Assembly (NCBI RefSeq): GCF_008831285.2
Contig: NC_045139.1
Span: 8,588,204 to 8,652,203, forward strand
DNA: 64,000 nt
Direction: 5' to 3'
Origin: Nymphaea colorata
Taxonomy: Eukaryota; Streptophyta; Magnoliopsida; Nymphaeales; Nymphaeaceae
Below the pieces are notes generated by a model. That model ran no database searches. It was given only the letters and a program-made list of their open reading frames with translations, and had not been told where the DNA came from. Positions 50,716 through 62,729 of the stretch are shown piece after piece (positions within the stretch are counted from its first letter, which is position 1; each line of letters starts with the position of its first letter). The position numbers were made by a program, and so were the translations under genes.

Positions 50716-53700
50716 ATGACGATGGAGGCCGTCTCGGTGAGCGCGGTCTCGTGGCTTCTGCTAGTTTTTCTCTCTGCCTCCATCTGTAGAGCAACAGACG
50801 TTTCTCTCCAACTCAACGACGACGTCCTTGGCCTCATCGTCTTCAAGTCGGGAATTCACGACCCCAACTCCGCTCTGAACTCATGGAATGAGGACGACGA
50901 CACGCCCTGTTCCTGGAGCTTCGTCAAATGCGATGCTACCAACGGCCTGGTCTCCGAGGTTGCGCTCGACGGGCTCGGCTTGTCGGGGAAGATCGGAAGA
51001 GGCCTGGAGAAATTGCAGAACCTCCGGGTTTTATCTCTTTCCCGGAACAATTTCTCTGGGAACCTCAGCCCGGAGTTGGCTCGGATAGGGAGCCTCAACA
51101 GCCTGAATTTGAGCTATAATGGTTTTACCGGCAGCATTCCGGCCGGTTACGGGGCGATGAAATCGATCAGGGTTCTGGATTTCTCCGAGAACCTGCTTTC
51201 GGGGCCAGTCCCCGACCACCTATTCGAGAATTGCACTATAATCAGGTTCATTTCTATCGGAGGCAATCTTTTCGCCGGCAGCTTGCCAAAGGTGCTGAGC
51301 AAATGCGTGGGTTTGGGGTCTTTGAACGTTTCAGGGAATCGTCTTTCTGGTTCTCCAGATTTTGTTAATGGGCTTTGGATGCTGAATCAGTTAAGGATGC
51401 TCGATCTTTCTAGCAACGCTTTTGGCGGTCCCGTTCCGGCCGGCATATCTGGTTTACATAATCTTAAGGAGCTTTACTTGCACAAGAATCAATTCTCTGG
51501 CCCATTGCCACCTGATATTGGCTCCTGCATTCATTTGGTTCATATGGATCTGAGTAGTAATCTGTTCACAGGGGAAGTGCCCAGTCTGTTCCAAGGGCTC
51601 AGTTCTCTGTCTTACATTGATTTATCAAGAAACAAGCTAAACGGTAATGTGCCAACATGGATAGGCAGCCTTAGCAATCTGCAGTTCTTGGATTTTTCAG
51701 GTAATTATATGAATGGAAGCCTGCCTCCCTCACTGGGCGACCTGAAACAATTGCAGCATTTGGGTCTTTCCGAAAACAGGTTTTCCGGTGAGATCCCCGG
51801 GAGGATCGCCGAGTGCAACAAGCTTTCAGAGTTGAGCTTGAGGAATAATGACTTCATTGGAAACATTCCTCCAGGTCTCTTTCAACTTGGTCTCGAGCAA
51901 ATCGACCTAGCATCTAACGACCTTTCTGGTTCGATTCCTTCAGGCTCCACTCAGTTCTTTCAGTCTCTTCGTGCACTCGACCTCTCAAATAACAACCTGA
52001 CAGGTGAAATACCTGTCGAGATGAGCTTCTGCACCAACATGAAGTACCTGAACCTGTCATGGAACAACTTGCGGTCGAAGTTGCATCCAGAGTTTGGAGA
52101 TTTGAAGTCTCTTTCGCAATTGGATCTGCGTCACACAGGCTTATATGGTTCAATCCCAAGCGAATTGTGTGATGCCAATGCATTGGTAGTCCTTCAACTG
52201 GATGGGAATTCTTTAACCAATCCAATCCCGAAAGAGATTGGAAACTGTTCATCCTTGACTTATCTGTAAGTTTTACTTACTTTTAGCATTCCACTTGCCT
52301 GCCTTCTTAACTAGTTAAGTGACACTAGACCTAAAACTTGTAATTCTTGCAGGAGTTTATCTCACAACAGCTTAGATGGGCCCATTCCAATGGAGTTATC
52401 CAAGCTAAGAAAACTTTTAATACTAAATCTTGCTTACAACAAGCTGAGCGGAGAAATTCCAGAGCAACTTGGGGGCTTGGTCAATCTGTTGGTAGTCAAT
52501 CTTTCATATAACAAGCTTACAGGGAAACTCCCAAGGGGAAGCATATTCCAAAACTTGGATCCCAGTTCACTAGAAGGAAATGTTGGTCTTTGTTCCCCAA
52601 AATTGTCACAGAAATGCCAAATGAATGTTCCCAAGCCGTTGGCCCTGAATCCGGTGGAGTACAACAATGGAAATGGCAATGCAAGGTCGGGCTCCATCTC
52701 TCAGAAATTCAAGCACAAAAGATTTTTAACAGTATCAGCCATGATTGCAATATGTGCTGCTGTTGTCATTGCTGTAGGTGTTGTCATGGTTACCTTGCTG
52801 AACGTGACAGCTAGGAGAAGGAGAGAGTTTCCGCAGGCGGCATCGGAAAGTCTCTGTTCAAGTACCCCCAAGGCTAGTTCTGCCATGGGTAAGCTAGTTC
52901 TGTTCAGTTCTGCTGCAGATTCAAACTCTGAAGATTGGGTGAACAATGCTCAGTCCCTGTTGAACAAAGCTTCTGAGATAGGAAAGGGTGTTTTTGGGAC
53001 AGTATACAGAGCTTGTGTAACAGAGGGGAGCGATGTAGCCATTAAGAAGCTCATCACTTCAAATATTGTACAGTCTCAGGATGATTTTGACCGAGAGGTT
53101 CAGATTCTGGGGAAGGTAAGACACCCAAATTTGATTAGCCTCAAAGGGTACTACTGGACTCCTCAGCTACAGCTGCTCATCTCTGAGTTTGCTGCTAATG
53201 GAAGTCTTCATGACAGATTACATGAGGATTCTGTTTCCCGTTGGCCTCCACTCTCATGGGCGCAGCGCTTTAAGATTGCTCTTGGCACAGCTAAAGGCCT
53301 AACCCATCTTCACCAATCCTACAGGCCACCAATTATACACTACAACATCAAGCCAAGTAATATATTACTTGATGAGAGCCTCAATCCAAAAATCTCAGAC
53401 TTCGGTTTAGCAAGGCTTCTTCCCAAGCTTGACCAGCATATACTGAGCAGCAGGTTTCAGAGTGCATTAGGCTATGTTGCACCTGAATTAGCATGCCAAA
53501 GTTTAAGGATCAATGAGAAATGTGATATTTATGGATATGGGATACTTGTACTGGAGCTGGTGACGGGCCGAAGGCCGGTAGAATATGGAGAAGATGATGT
53601 TCTGATCCTGTGTGATTATGTCAGGAGTTTGATTGAGCTGGGAAATCCTATGGAGTGTGTAGATCCAAGGATGAGCGAGTGCCCAGAAGAGGAGGTGTTA

Positions 53701-53826
53701 CCGGTGTTGAAGTTGGGCTTGGTTTGCACATCCCAAATACCTTCAAGCAGGCCTTCCATGGCTGAAGTTGTGCAGATACTGCAGGTTATCAAGACCCCAC
53801 TTCAGGAGAGGATGGAGATTTTCTGA
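50716..53826 (+). CDS. LRR receptor-like pseudokinase (At3g28040/PXC2-like), 2 exons, 1007 aa
   Basis: A single-pass plasma-membrane receptor-like protein. Exons are 50716-52265 and 52353-53826, with the split codon CT|G inside the LRR region. It has a signal peptide at about residues 1-27, an LRR N-cap with PCSW (about 34-73), about 20 plant-type LRRs to about residue 600, and a transmembrane helix at about 641-667 followed by ARRRR. The kinase domain spans about 724-999. The glycine loop GKGVFG (727-732), the VAIKK lysine (748) and DFG (866-868) are present. The catalytic-loop HRD is HYN (846-848), so the catalytic Asp is Asn. The Arabidopsis relative At3g28040 is likewise described as probably inactive and shares NDDVLGLIVFKS, EKCDIYGYG-like and GRRPVEYGED blocks. 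It probably works as a scaffold or co-receptor. The ATG at 50722 is an alternative start. The frame is intact, so this is not a pseudogene. Confidence 0.95.
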
Positions 53827-55660
53827 GAGACCAAGAAGGACCACGATCTCTACCCTGCGACCTTTGTTTGTTCATCACTCACCCTTAATGTTAATGCCAT
53901 GTGCTTAATCTCCTCACTCTTTTCTCTCTTCCTTTATTCTTGTCTTCTGCTTTAACTCTGCTCATTATGCTTGTTCATCCACTGTTCCTTCTGTTCTTAG
54001 AGAAACTCTGATCAAATACTCAAAAATAGGGCCATGTTTTCTCTCCAATCTACTGGAGATTCGCAGTTGCATTTGAACGGGAACTATGTACACTGCACGC
54101 GTGTTCCACAAGAAAAAAGAACTGTTCATCTGCTTTTTTACAGCCTTACGCAGATCATGAAAAAAGCAAATGGCAGTTCTCTGTGGTTTACTCGCTGCAT
54201 ACCGAGGTGATCCCATTGTACTTAGCACTCTTACATCGGAGCAGCTTGACCATTTTCTCTCAGTACAAGTAACATTATCGATCAAATTGGTTCCTTACTT
54301 CAGTTTATGGGTAGAAAAGAAGTGCAATCAAAGGCCTTGGTAGATAAGAGAATGGTATATATATATTATATGACATGGTAATCATAATTCCTTTTTCCAT
54401 ATTGCGGAATGCATGAAAAAAAGTCCATTGCAGAGTCCTGCAGATTTAAAAAGAATCCATGGAGATCGAGAAAGGCTGACTATGTCATGTATGCATGTGC
54501 AGAGAATCCTATGAGAGAACCAGCAAGGAGGGCACTTGCCACTTACTGCCAACATTGCAGGAAAGTTGTGTGCATGTGCAAGTATAAGGACAAGTGCTAT
54601 GAACCAGAATTTTGTCAGAAACAAGTTGCTCCATACAAATAGCCAAACAGAAAAAGAAAAAGGAATTTGAATTTTGGCTCTCATGTTTTCGTGAGAAATT
54701 ATCAGGAAAAAGTGAAAAAGAATTGCGTTTCTATTTAAACTGCTTAAAGCCTAAAGGGAAAAGAAAGAAAGGGAAAGCGTGTAAAAGTACACTTGCCGTG
54801 GCCAAGCATGTGCAGTATTGGAAACCCTTGCCTTAAATGGCTGCACCTTAAAAGTACTATGGGTTGCAGTGTAGCGGCAGAACGAAGTCAATTAAAAATT
54901 TGAAGCTTGTAAGGATCTCAAAGAGGAATATAGAAGAAAAGAAGTTTAACAGGTACGAGCAAAGGCAAAGAACTGTAGTCATATTATTTTTTTCATTGAG
55001 CAGCAGGAAAATCTCAGAGCCCGATAAGAGGTACATCATAGGCGGGTTTTAGGAGCACGGATGATCTCTGGCATTTACTATTTACATGCATGGAAAAGAG
55101 AATATTCGCAAATCATTCTCTTGTTAGTAAAATTTCCAATTCATCCTCAGATATATGCTAATTTATCTTCCTCTTTTCCTTAACCATGCCAAACCCACTG
55201 CGGATAAAGTTGTGCCGAGGGCTTTGTTTGCTCAGTTAAAATATAGTTCCGATGAAAGTGGGCTGGTGTGCTCCCCGTCCATTAGAGAAAGAATAAAGAA
55301 TGATATGTACAAATACAAGTAGTCACCTAACCTTTAGGTCAGAGTAACCTTTGCTTCCGAGAGCAAAGAAAGAACCTTGAAAGAAAGGGCAGAATTAGAA
55401 ATTCTCAGCCTAGCAAACTTCATGTCTACATCACCCACATTGTTCAAAAGTAAAGATGCTTTGTAACTGTGAAGCCAAGATTTCCATCTAGAGTTGTTGG
55501 TTCTAATTTCTATCAAAGCAGAAGCATCAGATGTGTGCTCAAGAAGTCCATGACAAATAGAAGATTCTGTGAAAGTCACCAGTTTTGAGGGGCAGCAGAA
55601 AGTGCGACCCTAAAATCGTAGAATTCAACCCTGATTGGGTTCATCACCACTTTAAGACAC
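53827..55660. other. Intergenic region after the LRR receptor gene
   Basis: The first few hundred bases are probably 3' UTR. An open frame at 54409-54642 encodes a Cys-rich stretch but matches no known family. A minus-strand frame at 55334-55579 follows the LINE relic and may be its eroded 3' part. No other feature was seen. Confidence 0.4.
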
Positions 55661-56147
55661 ATAAACCTCAAGTATGCAGAGTTACCTCTTTCAATTGCTT
55701 CAAGCCCACACCGCCCTCATTCTCAGGAAGGAAAAGTACTTGAGCAGAGCCTAAATGCATTCTGCAATTAACTTCAGAATCTCCCCGCAAGAACTTAATC
55801 ATAATTTCTTCAAGCTTCTTGATTACAGAAATCGAGCACTTCAAGACCATAAACCAATACCATGGCTGCGCAGCAATCACAAATTTTGGGAGACAAAGTT
55901 TTCCTGCATATGACAGCATATGAGATTTCCATTGACTTAGGCGATTCTGCATCTTCAAAACAACCCGATCCCAATCAGCTGTTGAGAGACGTAAAAGACA
56001 TGGTGGGAGGCCTAGATATTGCGTGGGAAATGAGCCCTGAACCCACCCAAATTGATCACTAATTGCTCCCATTTTCTGTTCTGACAAAGCAAAGCCAAAA
56101 AAATTTGATTTGGACTGATTAATTTGCATCCCAGCAGCTTTCTTAAA

Positions 56148-56954
56148 TTATTCTAAAATATATTCTAGATGATGCAAAGATCTGTTGGATGCTTTAACAA
56201 AGATGAATAGGTCGTCAACATACATGGTAGCCGGCACACCTTCAATACCTCTACCAAAATGAGGAACCTCCATTTTGCGATTCATAATGGCTGGCTGAAA
56301 AATTTTCAAGAACCACCAAGAAGAGGTAAAGGGGACAGAGGGTCTCCTTGACAAAGCCCTCTCCCACTATCAAAAAATCTTCCCTCTCTACCATTTATAA
56401 GAAGAGCGTTAAGGGGATGTAGACACACAATTCATAACCCTATCAACCCAAACGGAATGGAAACCAAAGAAGGGAAGGGCAGATCGCAAGAATCCCCAAT
56501 CAACCCTATCATACGCCTTAGATAAATCTATTTTCACTCCCACGCTGCTGCATCGACTTTTAACCATAGCATGAATCATTTCATGAGCAAGAAGATAGAT
56601 CTGGTGGATGCTTCTGCCTGAAAGAAAGGCACACTAATGTTCTGAAATGAGACGGTCCAGAATCTTTTTCATGCGAAGAACCATAACCAGAAAGATGAAT
56701 TTGAAAACACTGTTACCAAGGGCAATTGGCCTGTGATCAGAAATGTTAACTGAATTGTTCTTCTTTGGGATTAAAACCAGATGATTATGTCCCAGTTTCT
56801 TCACCACTTTGCCCTTTTTAAAGTACTCCCTAATAGCTTCATAGAGATCCTGCTTGACAATGGGCCAATATTTGTGAAAGAAATTATTTGGAAAGCCGTC
56901 TGGCCCAGGAGAGCTATCAGAGCTGGCTTTCATAACAACCCACGTCTTCCTCAT
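56148..56954 (-). pseudogene. Reverse transcriptase fragment of the LINE
   Basis: Holds RT motifs from PGPDGFP to YVDD in three broken frames. A TAG replaces the Gln of the usual EHQCAF block near 56630, and further stops follow CVSTSP near 56415. It was ancestrally a cDNA-synthesising enzyme and is inactive here. Confidence 0.85.
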
Positions 56955-57011
56955 CTTCTATTGTGCGTAGGTGCTGATTGTTCTCTTCCATAGTCACCAA
57001 GGGACCAGACC

Positions 57012-57443
57012 CTAAGAAGATATATCTATAGAAGTGAAGTCTCCAATGACTAAGGAGGGAAGATCCTTATTCGCAAGAGAGGCCTCGAGAAGAAGAAATT
57101 GCTCTCTGCATATCCTAAAATCAGAATGAAGATATACAACAACCAAATCAAAATTCTTTCCAGGGCAAATTTCTTGAATGCCACAGTCGATCCAAAACAG
57201 ATTATATCTACAGCTGAAAAGGGAAAACCTATCTTTCTGCCTGCCAACAACAATTCGAGCCCAGTTTCCCTCAAGATCAAGATTTGATTCAAAACAGAAA
57301 TCTGGATAATCATTATAAAATCTAGCTTGCATCTCAGAGGTGAGCATGGTATCATATAAACACATCATGTCAACATGACAATCTCGAATCAGACAAGCAC
57401 AATTTCTGCGGGCTGCTTTATTTGCCAAACCACGAACATTCAA
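57012..57443 (-). pseudogene. Endonuclease domain fragment of the LINE
   Basis: An N-terminal half of an exonuclease-endonuclease-phosphatase-like domain: NVRGL at the start and VIGDF near the end, where GDFN is usual and GDFT stands here. The remaining catalytic half is missing. Confidence 0.75.
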
Positions 57444-58159
57444 CTTAAAACACTTTCATTTTGAACTGGTGTTAAGATGGAGTCCTCCTGGGTCTGATTT
57501 GTGCCCAGAATATTTTCCTTCTACCCTCAGTGACAGAAGCTTTCCCTTTAACCAAAATTTGCTTGACTGCTGTGAACTTATCTTCAACTTTTTCCTTCCT
57601 CTTTGTCGAACTGACTTCTTTGCTTTTCAACAGCCTCTTTTTACCACTCAGAGCACTTTTCTTTCCTTCTAAATGCCTTGCCCACATTAACGTTCAAGAT
57701 ATCCTCTTCCATGAGTCGACTCTTGCTTGCTATAGAACCAATCATCAAAGGTTCTCGATCTGTCCACTGATCAATCTGCATCGCTTCATCAATTTTTTGA
57801 GCCTGCTCTGACATGGGCATTGGTTCACTATTATTCAAATCAGAGCTCGAATCAACTGGAACAGGAGGGTCAGCCTCCATATTTTTGCAAAACAGTGCAT
57901 CTCTTGAGAAGTCTGCGACTTGAGGTTTACACTGGCCCATTCATCAACTACCGGGTTTTGAGGAACATCCTCAGCAGATTTAATCGGACAGGAAGCTGGA
58001 GTCTGAGAGGTTGCCCAACAACAAGTGCAAAAGCGAATTCGACTCTCATATTCAATAGTTTGTTGAAAAATTGACTCACCATCAGCTGCGTTGTGTTCAT
58101 ACAAGTCCAGCTCAAGCTCAACTCATTCATATGATCAACGTTTCTTAAGTCAGTCAAAC

Positions 58160-61003
58160 ATCACATTTCGGGTTTTGGTGCGAAATCCACGTTACAAAAG
58201 GCGGATTTCACAATAGTTTGTTACTGTTTCATAAATACGTTCTATCCAAATTGACCTCAAGGTTGTTGAGTATTGAGCGTGCTTTGAGTTCACGCTGGAC
58301 TCTAAGATCCGGATCAACCTTATGATGCGTGAAAAGGATCTCATACATACTATTTTTTGAAAAAAAGAAGTATGGAAAGTTCACATACAAACACAATGGG
58401 TAATGAAAGAGGCACTATGGACTTTTCTTTTGTGTCAATGGATGTAAAATGACCAAAATGCCCTTGATTTGCCAATATTAAAGCCCCCCATAAGTGCAAA
58501 AAAAAGAGAAATGAAAAAAAATCTGTAAAATATTTATTTGTTTTTCAAAACAGAAAAAATGCCCTAAAATTTTTTGGTGAACATGCATTGGGTGCATCAG
58601 CAAATACAAGTAGAATATTGAATAACTCTATCGAGTTAATTAGGAACAAACAACGAAACGGAAGGTTCATATCTGCAGAAAAGACAACTCCAATTTGCTA
58701 GTGGTTTTTCTTTGCAAGGCCCCTCACATTCCAATCATCATTGTCAGGAAATAACCAGCTGAGAATCTGTGGTAAATTCATCATTTACAGAGCTCATTCA
58801 ACACCAGCTCAGTCCCCCATGCTTACATTCCAGGCTAGGGTCACAATAAATCCTCTAGATCACCATTGTCAGGAAGGATCAGCAGAACAGAGAATACACT
58901 CCTTTTTGAATTAACAGGAACTTCAGTGGGTACCCTCATGAATTCATGTCTGTGGAACTAAGATCTAGAGAATCTTCAATGACCCATCCTTTTGGAGGCC
59001 ACCCTCTGAAGATCTAGAATGAAGGAAGAATCCAATTACCTTTCCTACACTTGCCTTGAATGAGAAAAGCTTTGAAGAAGGGTTTAAGCAAAAATTCGGA
59101 GACTACACGCTTGGAGACCTTCCCTTCTCAGATGTTACCCTACATTGAACAACATTTTTCCTTGTCGATCAACAATGACAATTGCATATTAGAGGTGCTA
59201 CCATTTGCCGTCACCTTCTCAGGGATGTTCTCACTTGACTCCTGTGGAAGTAACACGCCAAGCTTTTACGAGATATGACCGATTTTCTTAAGAACAACTC
59301 TTCCTTAGGCATCTACGTAGAGAGATTCACACTTGTAGCGATCCGTCTATCCTTTTATCGACTGGACTCTGGGCCTCCCGTTGATCTCCACAAAGCACAC
59401 TCGCAAGCATCGTTAAATTTGCAGAAGTCACAATGTCGAATTTGGTACGCAATACTCGAATTCAATCAACTTTCAGACCGCCATCCAACTCCTCCCATTG
59501 CCAAAATCGGCCGAAATTCCAAGGAAACCTCCAACTAGATGCTAGTGAAAGAGGGTCGATCTCGATTCTTGGCATGAGGATCAAGAAACAGCTAAGCACT
59601 TTGCGGCAATTGCGAAAGAACCAGGCAACTCGATTCCATGTAAACCACAAGGGAACCTCCAACAAGTCGTCATTTTATAGAACATATTTAGGTACCATTG
59701 ATCTGCTAGGAGCTTCCGTCCTGCCACTGCTAATGCACTTATGCAACACAACCAATGCCCCACCTGGGGCAGATTCTGCCATGAAGTTGTCCACTGTCAT
59801 GAATCTGCCCCAATCTTTGTAACAAATTTATGAAACTGTTTTTGTTGTCAAATGCCCCTTAGAGTTTATCTCCCACTTAAAATGATGGATGTTGGAACAA
59901 TTTGGAATGAAGTCTGCAGGCCATCAGGAACGACAAACACGTCAGTTTTGAGAATTGGCCGCTGGGTCTGTTCGACCCGGACGAAATAAATATAAACAAT
60001 TTATGTACAACTTTAAATTTCATAAAGATACCAAAATTTTAAAGAAATTCAATTATTTAAATTGACCACTATACATACACACATATAATGAGTTCAATTG
60101 GTCTCTTTTTGAGACTGTTTTCAACTTCTTCTTTTTTTTGTCACTATCTTTTCCCTTTTTCTTTTCCATGACCGCTTCTCCCACTTGCAAATTGATAAAT
60201 TCTGTTGAAGACTTGAAATCTCATTTTGGGTAAAAGTTACAGGAATCACTCTGAATCGATTTGGACACTTCGCGAACGATTCCCAGGGAGCATGTAAGAA
60301 TCTACATCATCACGACGTGTGCCAGGGAAGTAAAACTCAGTTTGAAGTTAGATAATCTATACATATTGCAAGCCAGACCAAGTCGCATTAGTAAGGGAGA
60401 AAAAGCAAAATAGTTTAGCCATGTTCTAGTCATTTTATGTGAGAGATAGAGATGGAGAGAGAAAGAGAGGGAAATTCAGAAGTGAAGTACATCAACTTTA
60501 CAAGCATATCTTAATGTGGATCGTCAATGGGAGTAAGGCCCTATAGCTGCCCACCCTACAAACTGATCTTTGCAGAGACGTGAAGTCCATCTATGAAGTG
60601 TTCGGCTCAAATGTCTACAGGATAAAGTGTTTGGACGGAAAAATGTCTTCGAGATGACGCGCCAAATTCAGGGCACCCAACACTTGACGCGGCCTGAGAA
60701 ACACATTCAACGGTGGGGACATCAGCGAGTTCAGAGAAATAGCCGAGGGATGTCGAGCGAACCGGTTAGTAAATTAACACCACTGCGATCAACTCACCGA
60801 CCAAATCAAAATGATCCATTTTGTACCAACTTGACATAACGCATCATAAAAGGCTTATTCCTGAAAAAGACAAACCTTCTTTCTAAGATCCACAATAGGA
60901 ACAGTGAGACCCTCTCGAGTTGGTCCGCAACTTACAGTGGAGAACTTTCTCTATACACAAGCCCTGTACATTTTTCACCGGCTGACCGACAGACGCAAAG
61001 TCT
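58160..61003. other. Gene-free region between LINE relic and WD40 gene
   Basis: No recognised protein. The left part (about 58160-59830) may be eroded 5' LINE or other retroelement sequence, because open frames on both strands are short and broken. GA-rich low-complexity sequence lies near 60437-60475. The right end (about 60500-61003) is likely the 3' UTR of the WD40 gene. Confidence 0.4.
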
Positions 61004-61103
61004 TCATTCATTGAGAATGAAGAAAAGAGGGCAGCTCCTGATCGTTATCTCAGAACTATCACCACTGCCCTCAGCATCTGCCTTCCTATATCCAACAGCC
61101 GCA

Positions 61104-62729
61104 TCATATAAACGAATCAAGATAACTGTAAGTGTGTTTTCTGCTGTACTGAAGCAGGCTTGCATAAATTCGATCCCACACCCCAATGAAAAGCGACTCT
61201 GTGTCTGGACTGAAAGAGATACCGGAAATCTCGCCAAAGAAATCAATTTCTTGACGCTTCTTGCAATCCATCTTAGTGTCATATATATGCACGAAATCAG
61301 CAGGCTCAGCTACCGCCATGAATCGCCCATCTGAAGAGTAGCGAATCGATCGCACAGCACCCAAATTTCCCCTTAAGACTGCAATAGATGAAGACAAATT
61401 CCTGATGTCCCACACACGGCATGTCTTGTCCTGGTTCCCCGTAGCAAATGTGCAGCCATCAGGGTGCCAAGCAGATGCAAAGGAGAAGTCCAAATGACCC
61501 ACCAACGGCGACACAGTCTGCAAGGTCAGATGGATGTGGATTAGGCAATAGCAAGCAAAACTGAGGTCACTTAATATTGACAATGAAATTCAGCTGTCCT
61601 GAAAGTCCATATGGCATGTTCAAATGTATAGACAAACGTTTGGAAAAGTGAGCGTGTGAGGCAAATGACATAGCCACAGTCTCTCTCTCTCTCTCATACA
61701 CACACGCATATCCAGCTCCACAGGTTTACTTCCAACCCCTTTCCGTCCTTTAACGGTTTAACCAAGTGACAGATGTTGTCCAACAATCTAATAACTATCC
61801 AATTAAATGAAGGATACACCACTACTTCAAAGATATACCAGAAGCATATGAATGTGGGATGCAACCCAACTTGGACATGGTGCTGAGGACATCCAAGCAT
61901 GGTCTCACTCATCAACATGTGAAGGGTGGGCTACACATCAGGAGGTAAGGAAAATCAGATTATTCTTGGAGATCCAAGTTGTCGTTGGAACTTCAAGCAT
62001 TCCCCTTCTGGAGGCATGTGAGTGAACTGGATGGAGGTCAAATACACAAAGCCAAACACAAAATTTTTGAAGAATGTTTCCAGATAATGCTAACATGCAG
62101 CCCTAGAAAATGCACAGCAAATATGTTTTTTCATGTAAACATTTTGAAAAAGATCTTCTACCGAAGTAGGTTAGTAGGTTAAAGATGAGCTATAAAGAAT
62201 TTGAGTAATTTGTGAAATTACATTACCTTTCCACTCTGTGAATCCACCAGTAATCCATCTGCGTCATCACCAACAACTACCAAAAGTTTACGGTCCGGAC
62301 TAATGGATGTATGCTGCCACACAAATAAACATTGTCAACAAGATACTCTAGCAACCAATATGCAATACAAACCGACAAACCAAGCACTAACATAAAACAA
62401 AGAAAGTATATGTGATCTGATAAGGTCTTACATTTACTGCCCAAGGGAAGGTGAAATGCTTCAAGAGCTGAAACCTCTCTGTTTCAAATTCACGTACTCC
62501 ACAATCATTATTCGAGGCCATGAAATGCACGTTGCCACTAGGAAAGAGCCAAAGGGATCATAACAGAAAAAGATTGAGCTGCCATATTAATCAAACAATC
62601 TTATCCATGAACCAATCAAAATCTAGCACAGAATTACCTCAAGTTGTCATATATCTCAATGGCATTTGTAATAGCATTATCATCAAATGTTGTTCTCCTA
62701 CAAAAGCTAACCCCTTCCTGTTCCAGTTG
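61104..62729 (-). CDS. WD40-repeat protein (At1g78070-like), 3' part only
   Basis: A beta-propeller protein of the plant family that includes At1g78070, with no firm biochemical role. Four exons on the minus strand, 62729-62638, 62537-62432, 62313-62227 and 61517-61104, join in frame to 232 codons plus stop. The order is EGVSFCRRTTFDDNAITNAI, then NVHFMASNNDCGVREFETER, then SISPDRKLLVVVGDDADGLL, then GHLDFSFASAWHPDGCTFAT with the GNQDKTCRVWD repeat end. NLGAVRSIRYSSDGRFM follows, and the protein ends YSYLDSFI. The first exon shown starts at an acceptor, so the 5' part lies beyond it. I could not find the next upstream exon between 62730 and 64000, so it is probably outside the window. Splice sites are all GT-AG. 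Confidence 0.88.

Larger units (their letters stand above)
55668..58160 (-). mobile_element. Decayed L1-type LINE (non-LTR retrotransposon), internally deleted
   Basis: Read on the minus strand. First come ORF1-like fragments with a CxxC-type residue cluster (about 57470-58157). Next is the start of an apurinic endonuclease domain (57443-57012) with NVRGLANKAARRN and VIGDF. Then come reverse-transcriptase pieces: SSPGPDGFPNNFFHKYWPIV and LVLIPKKNNSVNISDHRPIA in 56954-56634, CAFLSGRSIHQIYLLAHEMI and KIDLSKAYDRVDW near 56620-56500, the YVDD box in 56354-56148, and QINQSKSNFFG plus YLGLP in 56129-55668. The endonuclease and RT domains are only about 100 bp apart instead of several hundred. There is a stop in EH*CAF and frame breaks before YVDD. 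It is non-functional. Confidence 0.88.

Noticed and set aside
54409-54642. Cys-rich 77-codon frame after the LRR receptor gene
   Set aside because: Cys spacing fits no known zinc finger or secreted peptide class, and there is no signal peptide.
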